A DNA stretch of 64,000 bases, taken from positions 992,001 through 1,056,000 of the forward strand of contig BAAHQB010000004.1 of NCBI GenBank assembly GCA_054601695.1, written 5' to 3'. This DNA comes from Amorphochlora amoebiformis (Eukaryota; Cercozoa; Chlorarachniophyceae). Both the position numbers and the translations under genes were made by a program. The notes under the pieces are model-generated. The model was not told the origin of the DNA. It searched no databases and saw only the letters and a list, made by a program, of their open reading frames with translations. This document shows positions 34,736 to 50,261 of this stretch, in pieces (positions within the stretch are counted from its first letter, which is position 1; every line of letters starts with the position of its first letter).

Positions 34736-36398
34736 TATATAATATATATAACATATATATATATATAAATGCATATATATATATATATATATGTATAGAT
34801 ATATGTGTATATTCTATATGTATTCGCCCGAGTGTATGTAGACGTATGTAATGCATATGAACACATATGCAAGAACTTGGATATCCATCATGTGCATTTA
34901 GGTTAGAATGATATTGATTTACCGTTATTTTGCTTAGTTTACTCTCTGGTATTGACGGGAGCCCTTTCTAGCCCTATCCGCGTAGATCTTGATCTCCGCT
35001 CCCGTGTAAACCCGCTCTCTTTTCCTTTTTTGCGTCTTGGTGCGCTTGATGATTTGGTATCATATGTTTGCGCTTGGTTCTTCTTGCTTGTGGTTGCCCT
35101 CTTGAGATTTTGGCGTCTCCACATTCTGCTAAATTGTACCAAGTTGGATTGGAAGTTCGCGCTGAGATGACATGGTTATGTTTATGTGAGGGTTTGATAT
35201 TAAGGTTATGTGTATGGTAAGATCAAGGCAGATGTTTCAAAGTAAGTAACTTGGTGAAGATACACATTAGACACGAATATGACAATACATATAAACACAT
35301 ACATATACATATATATATATATATATATACATACATATATACATATGTATATAATATACGTATCTATATTTCTCAACCTTTGGTTTGGGTGTCCTCCCTC
35401 GCAGTATGTAGCTCCCTTTGAAGACTGATTCGTTTGGTTGCTGAGCCATCTCCGTGTAGCCGTCACGAAAGGAGCAATTACTGGGTGAGAATCTGGCCTC
35501 CACTGCTAGTCAATGAGGATTGCAGTCCTCAATTCGTCACACATCGAGAGAAGCAATAATCTTAAGTTGAAAGGTGGGGCGAGGTCGATCTCCTGGTCGA
35601 GCTCCCGCAGTCTAGTCTTGATCATCAACAGAGTAATCGTCGTCGCAGTCATCGTTGGCCGCTCGCGTATCATACGAATCCCCAAAACGTGTTCGCGTTA
35701 TCGCTCATGACATCTTTGCAACTTGGAAGGCCGCCTATTTTTCTGTAGTCCAAATATTGGGTGGTAACAATAGGTCGTCAGCACTTTACAATGCTCGCGG
35801 GAGTCAACGATGAAGTTAGCCAGGCGAATTGCAACTTGTGCGGAAAGTTGCCAATTTGTGGGGCGTTTGCCGGGCGTTTGCTAATGTTCATCCCGCCATT
35901 CTTGTCACATCTGGGTTCCGATATTTATTAATTCGGCGCATTAATTATGTCATCACGGCTATCTGGACTAGATTCTGGAGAGGTATTGCCGCCTCGCCAC
36001 TATTAATTTATCCCTACTCACACCTCATATCCCAACACAACCTGGTACTCTAATGAAACTAACAAGGGGAAAACAGAACCTATGCATGGAAGCGAGTTAG
36101 GTCGTCGGCACCCAGGGCTGGGTTCCGAGGACTCCTTCAACCCTCTAATCTCCTCATTAACCGCCGCGATTAGCCATGCTGGCTTCTCTCCTGCTCCCGT
36201 ACCCGCACCCGTCCCCTTGGAGATTCCGCATCTCCAAACCTTTCATTTGCTAAATACTATCTTAAATGCCAATAACATTCTGCACATTTAGAATTTTGAG
36301 AAAAAAAGACATATCCAACACTTCAAATCCCACGCCGTCAGATTCTCTTATTTACTTTCTTCTCACCCATCTTCCCCCCCCCAAAATTTCATCCCAGG

Positions 36399-36940
36399 AT
36401 GCTATCAGGGGCCACCCTGGTAACAACATCGTCAAGGCTTCCCTCGCGCGTCGTGATACCACGGCGAGACGTAAACTTCGTGCGAAGGGAGGGCTTGAAG
36501 AGTTCGGCCCTCGTCACAGCAAAGCCCGACCTCCCGCCTCAGAAGGTTAAAAACCGCAGCGAGAACTACTCTTCGGCTTGTATGAGAGCTTGTATCAGCT
36601 TTGTTAACATATGTGACATTCGGTCCGATAGCGTGCGAATGCCGAATTTGGGGGGTACGGTGCTTGGGGTAACTTTCAGGAATACACTTGGCTTGGGTTG
36701 ACGGTAACCTGGAAACAAAAACCAATCAGGTGATTTCGACTGTGGAGAAACTGGGAGGTACCATGACAGTGTCAGACTTGGCCGCGGTAACGAACCCTAA
36801 TCACGAGTTGTTGGAAGGGATGTTATAGAAGCTGAGATGAATTCATTACAGGCGTCGGGTATCCCCTTGTACGAGTCGCAGAAGGCTTTGGTATGTGAAA
36901 TACACGAAAAACACACACAGATATACATACACACATATAT

Positions 36941-36977
<37 letters not shown>

Positions 36978-37152
36978 TTAGAGTGTGTGTCTATATATTA
37001 CCCTATGTATGTATATTCCAAATCCATTTTATATGTATATATTTACATATATATATATATATACATTATAGTATATAATATTATATGTATATATTTGTAT
37101 ATATTATAATATATGTATACTACATTATATATATACATATATATATATATAT

Positions 37153-37196
<44 letters not shown>

Positions 37197-37233
37197 CATA
37201 TGTATATATATATATATCTGTACATACTTATAC

Positions 37234-37329
<96 letters not shown>

Positions 37330-38421
37330 TATCATTACCTCAATATAATATGTTGAATATATATATATATATATATATAATAGATTTGCATTCAGCTAAT
37401 ATAATATCCTTATATACATACACATACAATATATATATAATATATATAATATATATAGTATATTTATATATATATTATAGATATGCATTCAGCCTGGCAA
37501 CATAATACCCTTGAGAGACACCCCTAATGCTTCGATGCTACGCTACACACTAACTTCGCATACTAACCCCCCTCGACATTAATGACTGCATACCGTCACG
37601 ATATTAGGTCAACCTGGCCACCCTCACTGGAGCGACAATCGACGTGTCAAAAGAAGGCATACCTAAACAATGACTCTTAACTCATCTCTCTAACTTAATA
37701 CAAAACCACAGGCGACCTTGTCTACAAGTTCCCTTCCGGGGTTAGGGGGGTACTTCTAAAGAACTCAGCGAAGCAGCGCTTGATAGAGGCAGTCCTAACC
37801 CTAAACCTGACACTTCCCAACCCTATCCCAACGTTAAAAAATCTACATCTAAGGCGTGGGGCAAGACCATGCCCGTAGCGCTTTACGTTACCCGCGTGGT
37901 TTTCGGGTACATCTAACCGAGTCCGTAACCGTAACCATAATCGTAACCATGGCGGTAACTGTAACTGTTAACCGTAACCGTAAGGTTGATGCTGTTTGCC
38001 TCCATCGCCTCCTTAACAATGACCATTGCCGCCCTACACGCATCTACGCAGACCCAACAAGACAGGTACTAGGCATGTAATTGCCAAGCTCGTTATTTTC
38101 GCTGGTTTGGAAGACATTTTCATCGAAGATAAGGGGAATCTAGCTGTAATCCTGCGAGAAGTAGATATGTTATCGGATTGGAATGTAAATGAAGTGTTGA
38201 TCTTGAAATAGGGAGGATGATGGGAACCCGTATTATCGGCCATCGTTTGGGGGAAATTTTATATGGGTATGTGTTTAATGTGTCTTGATTTTACATGTTT
38301 AGTATACATAATACATATGTATATATAAAAAAATAAAATGTGGATATATATACACACACATATATTTATATATATATATACAAAAATGCATGTATGTATA
38401 TGCATGTATGTAAAATATATT

Positions 38422-38458
<37 letters not shown>

Positions 38459-39570
38459 ATATATATGTACATTATATACCTATATTATATATATTATATA
38501 TACCTATATATATCAATGTATATACATGTATCTATATATGGATGTGTGCATATGTGCCTGCAAATGTATATACGTATTACATAATGTGACTCATAATTGA
38601 ATATATATACATTTCTATTATATATATATATATATATATATATGTGAAAATATATATTTTTACATATACATATATATATATATATGTATATATGTATATA
38701 TGTATGACTTATGATATTCAATATGAAAACATATCTATATATACATATATATATTTATATATACATATATATTATATATATATATATATATGTATGTTTA
38801 TGTATAATATATAAAAGATATATATATATATATATGTATATATGTGTGTACATATGCACATATATGTGTATATGTTAGATGGCATATATTATATTCAATG
38901 TGTGTACACACACAAAACATTTACATACATCTATATGTACATACACATACATAAAATTTATTTAACATATTCACAAATATAGCACCCACCTACATCAGAT
39001 CCACCTCGGGCCTTCTCCCTTCGACTTCCTTCACTACAACTAGTTAGCAACCCTAATCGTAACCCTAACCGCAGCTCTGAAATCCGAATCTCGAACTGAC
39101 CCTAACACTAACCCTAACACTAATCCTAACCCTTAACCCTATCCTAACCCTAATCTTAACCCTTATCCTAACCCTAATCTTAAGCCTAGTCCTAGCCTAA
39201 CCCTAACCCTAATCCCAGCCCTCATCCTCACACCCCCTAACCCTAACGCTAACCCTAAGAATAGCTACAGGGATCATGAATAGAATATCATAACGACACA
39301 GTAACCAACCCGAACACGAGCCCAATCAACCGAAACTTAACCCAAATCCCTAGCCCTAGCCTTGGGGTGTATCCGAAGGCAATGAATCTAAGTTGAGGGT
39401 GTCATCAGCTACTCGGCAAGTCAGTACCGCAGGGAACAGTGGGAAGCTGACGAACAACGACGAGCAAGGTTGTGTATTGATGTATATGTAGTACATATAC
39501 CTTATATTCGTGTATCTATATATGTATATGCGAATGTAACTGTATCCATTCGTCGTATGCAATGTTCACG

Positions 39571-39605
<35 letters not shown>

Positions 39606-39609
39606 ACAC

Positions 39610-39643
<34 letters not shown>

Positions 39644-40397
39644 AATATATATTTATATATATATGAACAGATATATACACTGTCATATATTTATATATTT
39701 ATATATATACATGCATGTTTATATACAAAAACATACATATATATATACGTATATTTAGATAAAATATGTAAATATATATATGTACATGTGAGAGTATACA
39801 TATATTTATACATATAGAGTATATTTATACACACGAGTAGACAAGCTAGATATGTAATGCATGAATGTACATGTAAATAATATATATATATATATATATA
39901 TGACATATACATAGAAATATATATATATATATGTATAAATATATATATATATATATGAATTTATACTATATACCAATAATATATATTTATATAAGTATAT
40001 ATATGTATACATTTAAATATAAAACATACACACACATATATAAATCTCAGAGCAACGAGAACTCTCGGAATATCAGAAGCCAAACGTGAGAGACAGCGCA
40101 TAGCGAATGAGAAGCGAAGTAACTCCCAACCCCCAAATCAACTCACACATTCCCGAAGTAACCTAACCCCTACTAAACTTGCATAGTCCCTCACCCTAAC
40201 CCAAGGCTCTCACAACCACCTAACCCCTTCAGTGCGGCGAGGAGAGCCGCAGGTGGGAGAAAGCCGTTGTCAATTGAGTCGCATTGTTTTGTGTCTCTTT
40301 ATTATTATTACTTTTTTTTTTTCCCTTCTGTTTTCTGTTTTGTTATTATTTTACTTATTAGATAAAGGTTCAATTCGTGTGTGTGCGTGTGTGCAAT

Positions 40398-40433
<36 letters not shown>

Positions 40434-41345
40434 TGTATATGTATATATGTGCATATATATATATATATATATATACATATATATACACGTATAAATACAT
40501 GTATATATATGTATATATTATGTATCATATATTTATATGTATGTATGCAAATGTACACATATATATATATATATATATATTTATATACATACATATATAT
40601 ATATATATATACACATATATGTATATATATACAGAATGTAAGTACGTATATCTATATGCATGTACGTTTGAATACATCTATATATATATATATATATATT
40701 ATATTACATATTATATATTTATGTATATATAGATATTTTTGTATACATGTAACATAAACATATCTGTACATCTACACATATATATATATATATGCCCTCT
40801 TCTCTGACTCGTAATCGAATCCGTGGCCCTAATCAGTGATGAGATACATACAGATATATGCCCCTTTTGTGACACGTAGTCGACTTCGTAGCCTAATGAG
40901 TTATCGGAATCTCAGATTATCAGCACGAAGGAATATGAACAAATGCTTGCCGATGAGGAGTATGAGGTGTGTATATAAATATCAATGTAAATGTATATAA
41001 TATATGTGTGTGTTTTTGTGTGTGTTTGTACATATATTTAACAAAATGTATATCACATTTTGGAAAGCACCTCTAAATATATATGTAAAAACATATACAT
41101 ATACATATCTATATATATGTTGTAATATATGTATGTAATGTACATGTATTTATATATTAATATATATATATATATATATATATTCTCATATATGCACAGT
41201 ACAAGCATCCATTTGGACATTTGCATATATTCATTTACCTTTGTATGCCTAAATGTCTATATACTTTAACATATATATATATGTATAGAATATTCATTTA
41301 CTTACGTACGTTAATGTTCACAGATATCTTTATGCAACACCGCTG

Positions 41346-41420
<75 letters not shown>

Positions 41421-41448
41421 TACATATGCATGTGGATATATCTACATA

Positions 41449-41529
<81 letters not shown>

Positions 41530-41765
41530 AATCTGTATATATATACATGGTATATACATATAGAGTATATATGTTTTATGTAAATATACATGTAGAGTAT
41601 ATGTATTTATAGTTATATATATATACATATATATATATACGTATATATATACTTTCAGAGTATACATGTATATATAGTATATGTGTTTAATACGCGTATA
41701 TATATATATATATATAATATATGTATATAAAATATATATATTCCCGACAATTGTAGGTAAATATA

Positions 41766-41804
<39 letters not shown>

Positions 41805-41830
41805 CCAGAATTGTAGGTAAACATGTATTG

Positions 41831-41869
<39 letters not shown>

Positions 41870-41956
41870 TGCTTATACAAATATATACATTTTATATATC
41901 ATGTGTAGATCTTATATATTATATATTACAATAGCATGTACATTTATTAATACATG

Positions 41957-41987
<31 letters not shown>

Positions 41988-42206
41988 GTATATATATATA
42001 TATACATTATATATATCCTAAATCCCCTAGTAAATTCCACTCTATCCCTAGCCCTGATCTGACCCTAGCCAAACTAACCCATACCATGACTTAATTTTAA
42101 ACCCTCTTAGAGGCAATATGGATCTCTCTCCGAACCACCTCCGCCTTCCCAAGGGTTACTACCGGTGAGCTTGGATATTTACATGTATATTTGTTGATAT
42201 ATATGC

Positions 42207-42249
<43 letters not shown>

Positions 42250-42255
42250 CATATC

Positions 42256-42288
<33 letters not shown>

Positions 42289-42487
42289 AATACATATTTA
42301 TATAATCCATCTCACAAAGGGTTACTGCTGGTAAGAGTTAGTGCTAGGGTTAGGGTTAGGGTAAGTGTGGGTTGGTGTTAGGGTTTGGGTTTTGGTTAGG
42401 GTTTGGGTTTTGGTTAGGGTTAGGGTTAGTGTTAGGGCTAGGGTTAGGGTTAGGGTCGGTTAGAGCTTGGATATATGTATGTGTTAC

Positions 42488-42519
<32 letters not shown>

Positions 42520-43289
42520 GTTTTCATAAAAGTATGGAACTTATATGTGTACATGTATGCATTTAGATATATAGTACTTACATATTTACATAGAATATAC
42601 ATAATACATATACATATATACACATACACATATATACATGTACACGTATTCGCGTAATATAACACACATCGAAATGTACTATCTTCATAATACAAGCGTC
42701 ACACATAGAGAGTGTACGCATATAAATGCATGCCCATATGAAATATACACCGAAATAATCGTAGGCGATTTTCAGCTACGTATTCGGTGACGGTGCCCCT
42801 CAGAATCTGGACCAAGTAACTAATATAGAACCCCTCTCACCTTCCATCTGTCTAATTCCTCTCTTTCTATCTCACTTGTAGTCTTATCTTCCCTCTTTTC
42901 ATACCCTTACATCAGCGTCAACTCCATTTTTTTTTCCAAAATTTCTTTTTTTCATGTATGCATATGCATATGTGTGTATGTGTGTGTATGTATACATACA
43001 TGTGTGTGTGTTTGTGTTTGTATGCACATGTGCGTATGTGTGTGTGTGTTTATGAATACACACACACATGCACACATGTACACACATACACACACACATA
43101 TGCATGCACATATGTGTGTATGTGTGTGCATGTGCATGTGTGTTACATAATCGCAAATGTCCTTATTATCTCCCTCTCTTTTTCCCTCATTTTTTGTCAG
43201 GAGAGATTGAAGTTAGCAGCTATGACGATTCGAAACTCAGGTGGTGCCGTTGTAGCCGAACAGGTATACATATATATACGTATATAATA

Positions 43290-43326
<37 letters not shown>

Positions 43327-43359
43327 GTACATATATGTGTGTGTATATGTATTTATATT

Positions 43360-43391
<32 letters not shown>

Positions 43392-43753
43392 TCTCTTTCT
43401 TTAAATTATCTCATTGTAATATAGTGACTGCATCGGGAGAAGCTATATGTATACGTGTATAAAATATATGTATATATATATATATATATAATATGTACAT
43501 ATATAATATATACATATATATATATATATATGTAAATATTTATATGTAAATATTTATATATATATATATATATGTATAATATATATATATATATATATGT
43601 ATTATATTAGCGGTTGAATAAATTTAGAACATACACACACACACACACACAAAGAATTATATGTACATACAAATATATAAATACATATATATATATATAT
43701 ACATTTATGTATATGTCTACATACATTTATACATATATATATATATATATATT

Positions 43754-43784
<31 letters not shown>

Positions 43785-43863
43785 GCACATGTACATATGC
43801 GTATACATATATTTATATATATATATATATTATATATATATATATATATATATGTGTAGGGGT

Positions 43864-43913
<50 letters not shown>

Positions 43914-43948
43914 GTTAAAAGTATGTTCGTGTAAGTATATGTATCATT

Positions 43949-43995
<47 letters not shown>

Positions 43996-44209
43996 ATGTA
44001 TGTTTATATATATATATATACATACATCCGTGCATGCATATACAAACATATGCAGATATATACAATTTCTACATATTCATAGTATATATATATATATATA
44101 TACCCATAACAGCCCTACATAGTGCTAACCAAAACATATTCCCCAGCTCGCACCCTACATTTACGACCCTATGGAGACGGGAGACGAGTACCCAAAACCT
44201 AACCCAACC

Positions 44210-44259
<50 letters not shown>

Positions 44260-44330
44260 TGTGTATATTTATATCTAGATATATGTATGAATATATATAA
44301 AATATATATATACACATTTGGATATATGTA

Positions 44331-44363
<33 letters not shown>

Positions 44364-44443
44364 GGGAGACGGGAGACGAGTACCCACAACCTAACCCGAC
44401 CCAATTACATACATTCATACATACACACATATATATACACATA

Positions 44444-44475
<32 letters not shown>

Positions 44476-44607
44476 AATATATATTTAGATGTATACATAT
44501 ATGCATACAATTATATATATATATATATATATATATATTTAGATATAAATATTTATATATATGTATAAATATATATAAACATATATACACACATTTAGAT
44601 ATATATA

Positions 44608-44655
<48 letters not shown>

Positions 44656-44730
44656 AGACCGGAGACGAGTACCCACAACCTAACCCGACCTTAACTCATA
44701 TATATATATATATATATGTACATATATATA

Positions 44731-44771
<41 letters not shown>

Positions 44772-44778
44772 CACATAC

Positions 44779-44809
<31 letters not shown>

Positions 44810-45097
44810 AGAATGAATTAGTCTGAGAAATCGAGAGCGAGAGAACGAGAGAGAGAGGGGGGGGGGAGAGAGGAAGGGAGAGAGAGAGGAGATAGAGAAG
44901 GAAAGAAAGAGAAAGAGCGAGAGAGAGAGAGAGAGAGAGAGGAGAGTACGTGTTTACAGCTGTGTCTAATTGTTAGGATCCCCAAGATTGATGAGAGTTG
45001 TGTGCTTCCCCTTCTTCAGGCGCTAAATGTACTTTATTTGAATGTATATATATATATATATATATATAAATATATTTATATATTATATATTTATATA

Positions 45098-45167
<70 letters not shown>

Positions 45168-45456
45168 GGACGTATACCTACATCTATATGTACGTATATA
45201 TTTACATAGTTATTCACTGAAGCATATGTGGAATATTTATGTATATAGATACATACATACCTATATATGTTGGTTCATATATATATCTATATATATGCAT
45301 ATATACATATATATATGCATGTATTTATGTATATATATAATATATATATATTATATAAATATAACTACTAATATGTTGATACAAACATCAATATTTCTTC
45401 CTATTTATATATGTATACCAACACACACACACATGTAGAGATATATACATCTATAC

Positions 45457-45518
<62 letters not shown>

Positions 45519-46493
45519 AGATAGATAAATAGATAGATATATGTACATACAACATAGCACATAAACACATGTACACATACGTACATATGAACAGGGATAT
45601 CCCGAAGTTACGGAAAAAGGCAACATCGTATACGTATTCCCTGATCTACAGACCACAGCTGGCGGTAGACATATTTAGGGTAAGGGTTAGGGTTACGGCT
45701 AGAGTTAGGTTAGGGTTAGGGTTAGGGTTAAACCTAACCCGAACCCTAAATAGCTGTAAGCATAGCCCACGTAACCCTAACACCCTAACCTTACGTAACC
45801 CTAACCCTACGTAACCCTAATCTTACGTAACCCTAACCCTACGTAACCGTAATCCTGCCCTGCGAAACCCTAACCCTAAATGACCTAAAACAAACCTAAC
45901 CCAAAATAATCGTAACCGCAAATGAGTTTCAACGCTAACTTCAATTAGTTAGAGTTGGGCTTATTAGGGTTAGGGTTGGAGTTATTTTAGAGCTAGGGTA
46001 TGAGGGTTAGAATGGTTATTTAGCGTTAGGATTACTCAGGTTGGGTTTAGTTCGGATTAGATTTCCCTATTAGTTCGATCAATATTTAAACCCTAACCCA
46101 AAAATGACAACCCTAACCCTCAATATCCCTGACTCTAAAAAACCGTAACCCTAGCCCTAACCTTAGCCCTTACGTAGGGTTAGGGTTACGTAAGGTTTTG
46201 CTTAGAGTTTTTTGGGGTAGGGTTCGGATTATGTAAGGTTTTAAGAGGGCGGGTGGAGTGGAGAGGTTTAGGTGATTTTGGGAGGGTGGGTGGAATGGAG
46301 AGGTTAGGTGTTTTTGGTGGTTGTATGAACAAGATGATTTGTGTGAGTTGGTTTTGTAATATTAGTCTGGAGGGGACCGGATGAGGAGTATTTTATGGTA
46401 GGTATTGTAGATGTGTACATATGCGCATGTGTCTATATGATTATAGATGCATATACATATACATATGTATAAAATGTATAGATGATATACATG

Positions 46494-46528
<35 letters not shown>

Positions 46529-46797
46529 ATGTTGGTATATTATCTGTTAATATATATATACATACATGTGTATGCGTACATGTGTATGCGTATATTTTAG
46601 TGTTTATATATATGTGTATGACCTGTAAGTATATTATATAATATTTTATATAAAAATATATATATGTATATGTATATATTATATAGATATGTATATATAT
46701 ATATATATATTGTTATATATATTGTGTTATATATATATATATATACATGTGTGTGCAAATATAGTAAGTCTTCTGCATCTGTTTCCATATATATATA

Positions 46798-46839
<42 letters not shown>

Positions 46840-46846
46840 ATATGTA

Positions 46847-46922
<76 letters not shown>

Positions 46923-47048
46923 CATAGATATATATATATGCAATATATTTTTATATGTATATGTAAATATCTATGTATATATAATATACAAATATATAGT
47001 ATACAATCTTACTAGATAGATGAGTACATTTCCTAGTTTGATTAACAC

Positions 47049-47091
<43 letters not shown>

Positions 47092-47659
47092 GCATAATAT
47101 ATTTTTTACCCTAGGGAGGGTAATGCTAGAAGTATCATTTTTAACCCTGCAGAGATGGATATATACATATATATATCTATATATATATATATTAAATATA
47201 TAAATAATATAAATATATATATATAGGTAAATATTATATATATATATATATATATATGTATTCCTAAATCAATAATGTACAAGTATTTCAAACATTTACA
47301 GCAAATATGTATATTTACAGCCCGAATACACAACCTTAGGAACCAAGAATTAAATTCTCTGAGGCTCCGACAGGCGACCAGTGGAAAGCAGGTTTGGGAA
47401 AAATACCTAAATATCATCGAAAGAAAATGATTATACTTTTTGATATGTTACATATGTAATTACATATGCATATTTATGCGCACGTATATGTACGTATGTC
47501 TGGAAAGCAAGTTTGAGGAAAATACCTAAATGTCGTCGAAAGAAAATGTTAACACTTTTGATATGTTGGATGGCTAGTCATTTACGTATGATTATGCGCA
47601 AGTGTATACGTATATGTATGTATGGCTACGTGCGCATATTCGTAAGGTTTGTATATGTA

Positions 47660-47700
<41 letters not shown>

Positions 47701-47965
47701 AGGGCAGTACGATTCTATTTACATCTAAATACGTATGTACATGTGTAAAGAAAAAGGTTATATATATATATATATGTATATTATGTATGTATATACATAT
47801 AATATAAATACATGTATACACATACACATATATATATACACATATATTTATATATATATATATTCATATATGTATATGTACATATAAAATTATGTACGTA
47901 CATACTAATATATATATACGTACATACTAATATATATATATATATATTATGTTAACATATATATG

Positions 47966-48021
<56 letters not shown>

Positions 48022-48097
48022 AATACATGTACATGTATAAACATATATACTGTTCATTATTCACTACATATACATACCTATACTATATATGAAGTAC

Positions 48098-48141
<44 letters not shown>

Positions 48142-48752
48142 ATCGATTACTCAAACGCATGCATCCCTTTTTCTCTCCGTACCCGTATTCTATACATATA
48201 TATATATATACATCCATACATATACATAGATATACACATACTTACACTACGCAAACATATCCCGTATGTCTCTCCGTGCCCCTGTTCTCCATACATATAT
48301 TATATAATATACATTTATATATACATACATGCACATATATACATATATATATATATATACATATATAAATACACAAATCGAAGACACAAACACATCCATT
48401 CCTACGTCTCTCCGTCCCCTGTTCTTAAACTCGCATTCGCCCCCCCCCCCTATCAGGTGCTCTATGCGGCTTGAATCTGGTTCTCGCTCTCTACCTAGGA
48501 GCCCAGCTTGCAAAGTAGTATGGCTAGGACTTGGGTTTGGATCAGATTATTCAGCATGTCTTAGTCCGAGGACCATTACTAGGGTTAGGGTTAGGGCTTA
48601 TGGGTTTGTTGGTTGTGTGCTATATATAAATCTCGTGTGTGTGTGTGTGTGTGTGTACGATAGACGTGTGAGTGTATCGATGTGTGGATGGGATATCTGG
48701 TGTAGGGATGTTTGGGTATGGGTGTATGTGTGAATTGAGGTGTATATGTGCG

Positions 48753-48783
<31 letters not shown>

Positions 48784-48890
48784 TATGAAGATACAAAAAT
48801 ATGCATATGTGAAAGATGAAAGTATATCCATTTATATGTATATATATATATATATATATTTGTATTATATATTTTACATGTATGTGTATT

Positions 48891-48931
<41 letters not shown>

Positions 48932-49291
48932 ATATATGTAATACCTACATGTATTTATGCATATATATATATATATATATATAACAAATGATATTCATTA
49001 CGATATAGTATGTATGCATACATATATCGGATAACAATATACACATATATACATCTATGATAGGTATACGCTAACAATATACACATATATACATCTATGA
49101 TAGGTATAACGCTATGAAGGTAGCCCTTCCCGGACTTCTCGGCACAAGTAAGGGGGGAATACGGCAGAGGAATAGGGGGAGAGGGACCGGTGAAAGAGGG
49201 AAGAGAGGATCTATACTTTGAACAGAGTCTCGGAGAGAAGAGGAGAACAAAGGGACAGAGAAATAGAGAGGGAAAAGTAAGGGAGGAAGTA

Positions 49292-49329
<38 letters not shown>

Positions 49330-50221
49330 GGAGAGAGAGAGAGATAAAGAGAAAGAGAGAGAAAGAGTGGCCCTAACCCTAAGTAACAGTAACACTAATG
49401 TAACCCCTAACCCTACTGTAACCCTGACCCTACTAGAACCTCAATCCTAACCGCAACCCTAACCCTAACTATAACCTAACCCCAACTGTAACCCTTAAGG
49501 GTAACGCTAACCCTAAGTGTGACGCTAATCCTTACCGTAACGCTAATCCCAAATGCAACGCTAACCCCAAATGTAACGCTGCCCTTTAGATTAGCCTTAC
49601 GCAAACCATACTTATAACCCTAATCCTTAGTGTAACCCTAACCGAAATTAGATTAGTAACTATTTTGAGGAACAAATAACTGTAACCCTTACCTTAAAAA
49701 AGCGTAACGCTAACCCATATTTTAAGTAACGCATACACGTGTTCTTAACCCTAAGTGTAACGCTAAAATAATAGTGCATTGGTATCTATAAGTGTGAGTA
49801 TGACCTTTTTTTAATTCAGTGCAACAGCTCCAACCAGCTTTCTTGACCTATGCTATTGCACTCAATGGTATATAATGTGCACATGTAAATATATATTTAT
49901 GATATGAAATCCGTTAAGTACTTCCATGAGTGTATTTTGATGGAGTATATATATATATATGTATATATATGTATGTGTGTGTGTGTGTGTGTATGGATAA
50001 TATATAGGTGTAAAAACATACATCTATATGTTTATGTATACATGTTCTTGCACATTTTTTGCATGTAATATACCTATATGTTCTCATTTATAACATATGT
50101 ATGTATATATATATATATATATGTAATATGTAGATTCTCATTTATAGTATATGTATGTATATATATATGTATATATATATACACATGTAATATGTAGATA
50201 TATATTTTATAACTTGTTTTA

Positions 50222-50261
<40 letters not shown>

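Larger units (their letters stand above)
31935..36398. other. Intergenic region with telomere-like block and unassigned unique sequence
   Basis: 31935-32300, 33410-33560 and 33960-34300 are unique without supported exons. 32300-33000 and 34320-34820 are mostly (AT)n. 33018-33405 is telomere-like. From 34930 to 36390 base composition becomes normal. On the minus strand, frames such as 35510-35393 (QQPNESVFKGSYILRG) and 35142-34939 (basic, RRKKGKESGFTRERR) look partly coding, and on the plus strand 36082-36291 is Pro-rich, but I could not join them into a phased gene or match a family. They may be a degraded gene or upstream exons of the next gene. Confidence 0.5.

Noticed and set aside
36082-36291. 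Pro-rich frame as first exon of the winged-helix gene
   Set aside because: It cannot be joined in phase to 36399 by a convincing donor; kept only as a possibility in the intergenic entry.
42899-43156. His/Thr/Cys-rich frames on both strands
   Set aside because: Translation of a (TG)n/(CA)n tract directly upstream of exon 43201-43263.
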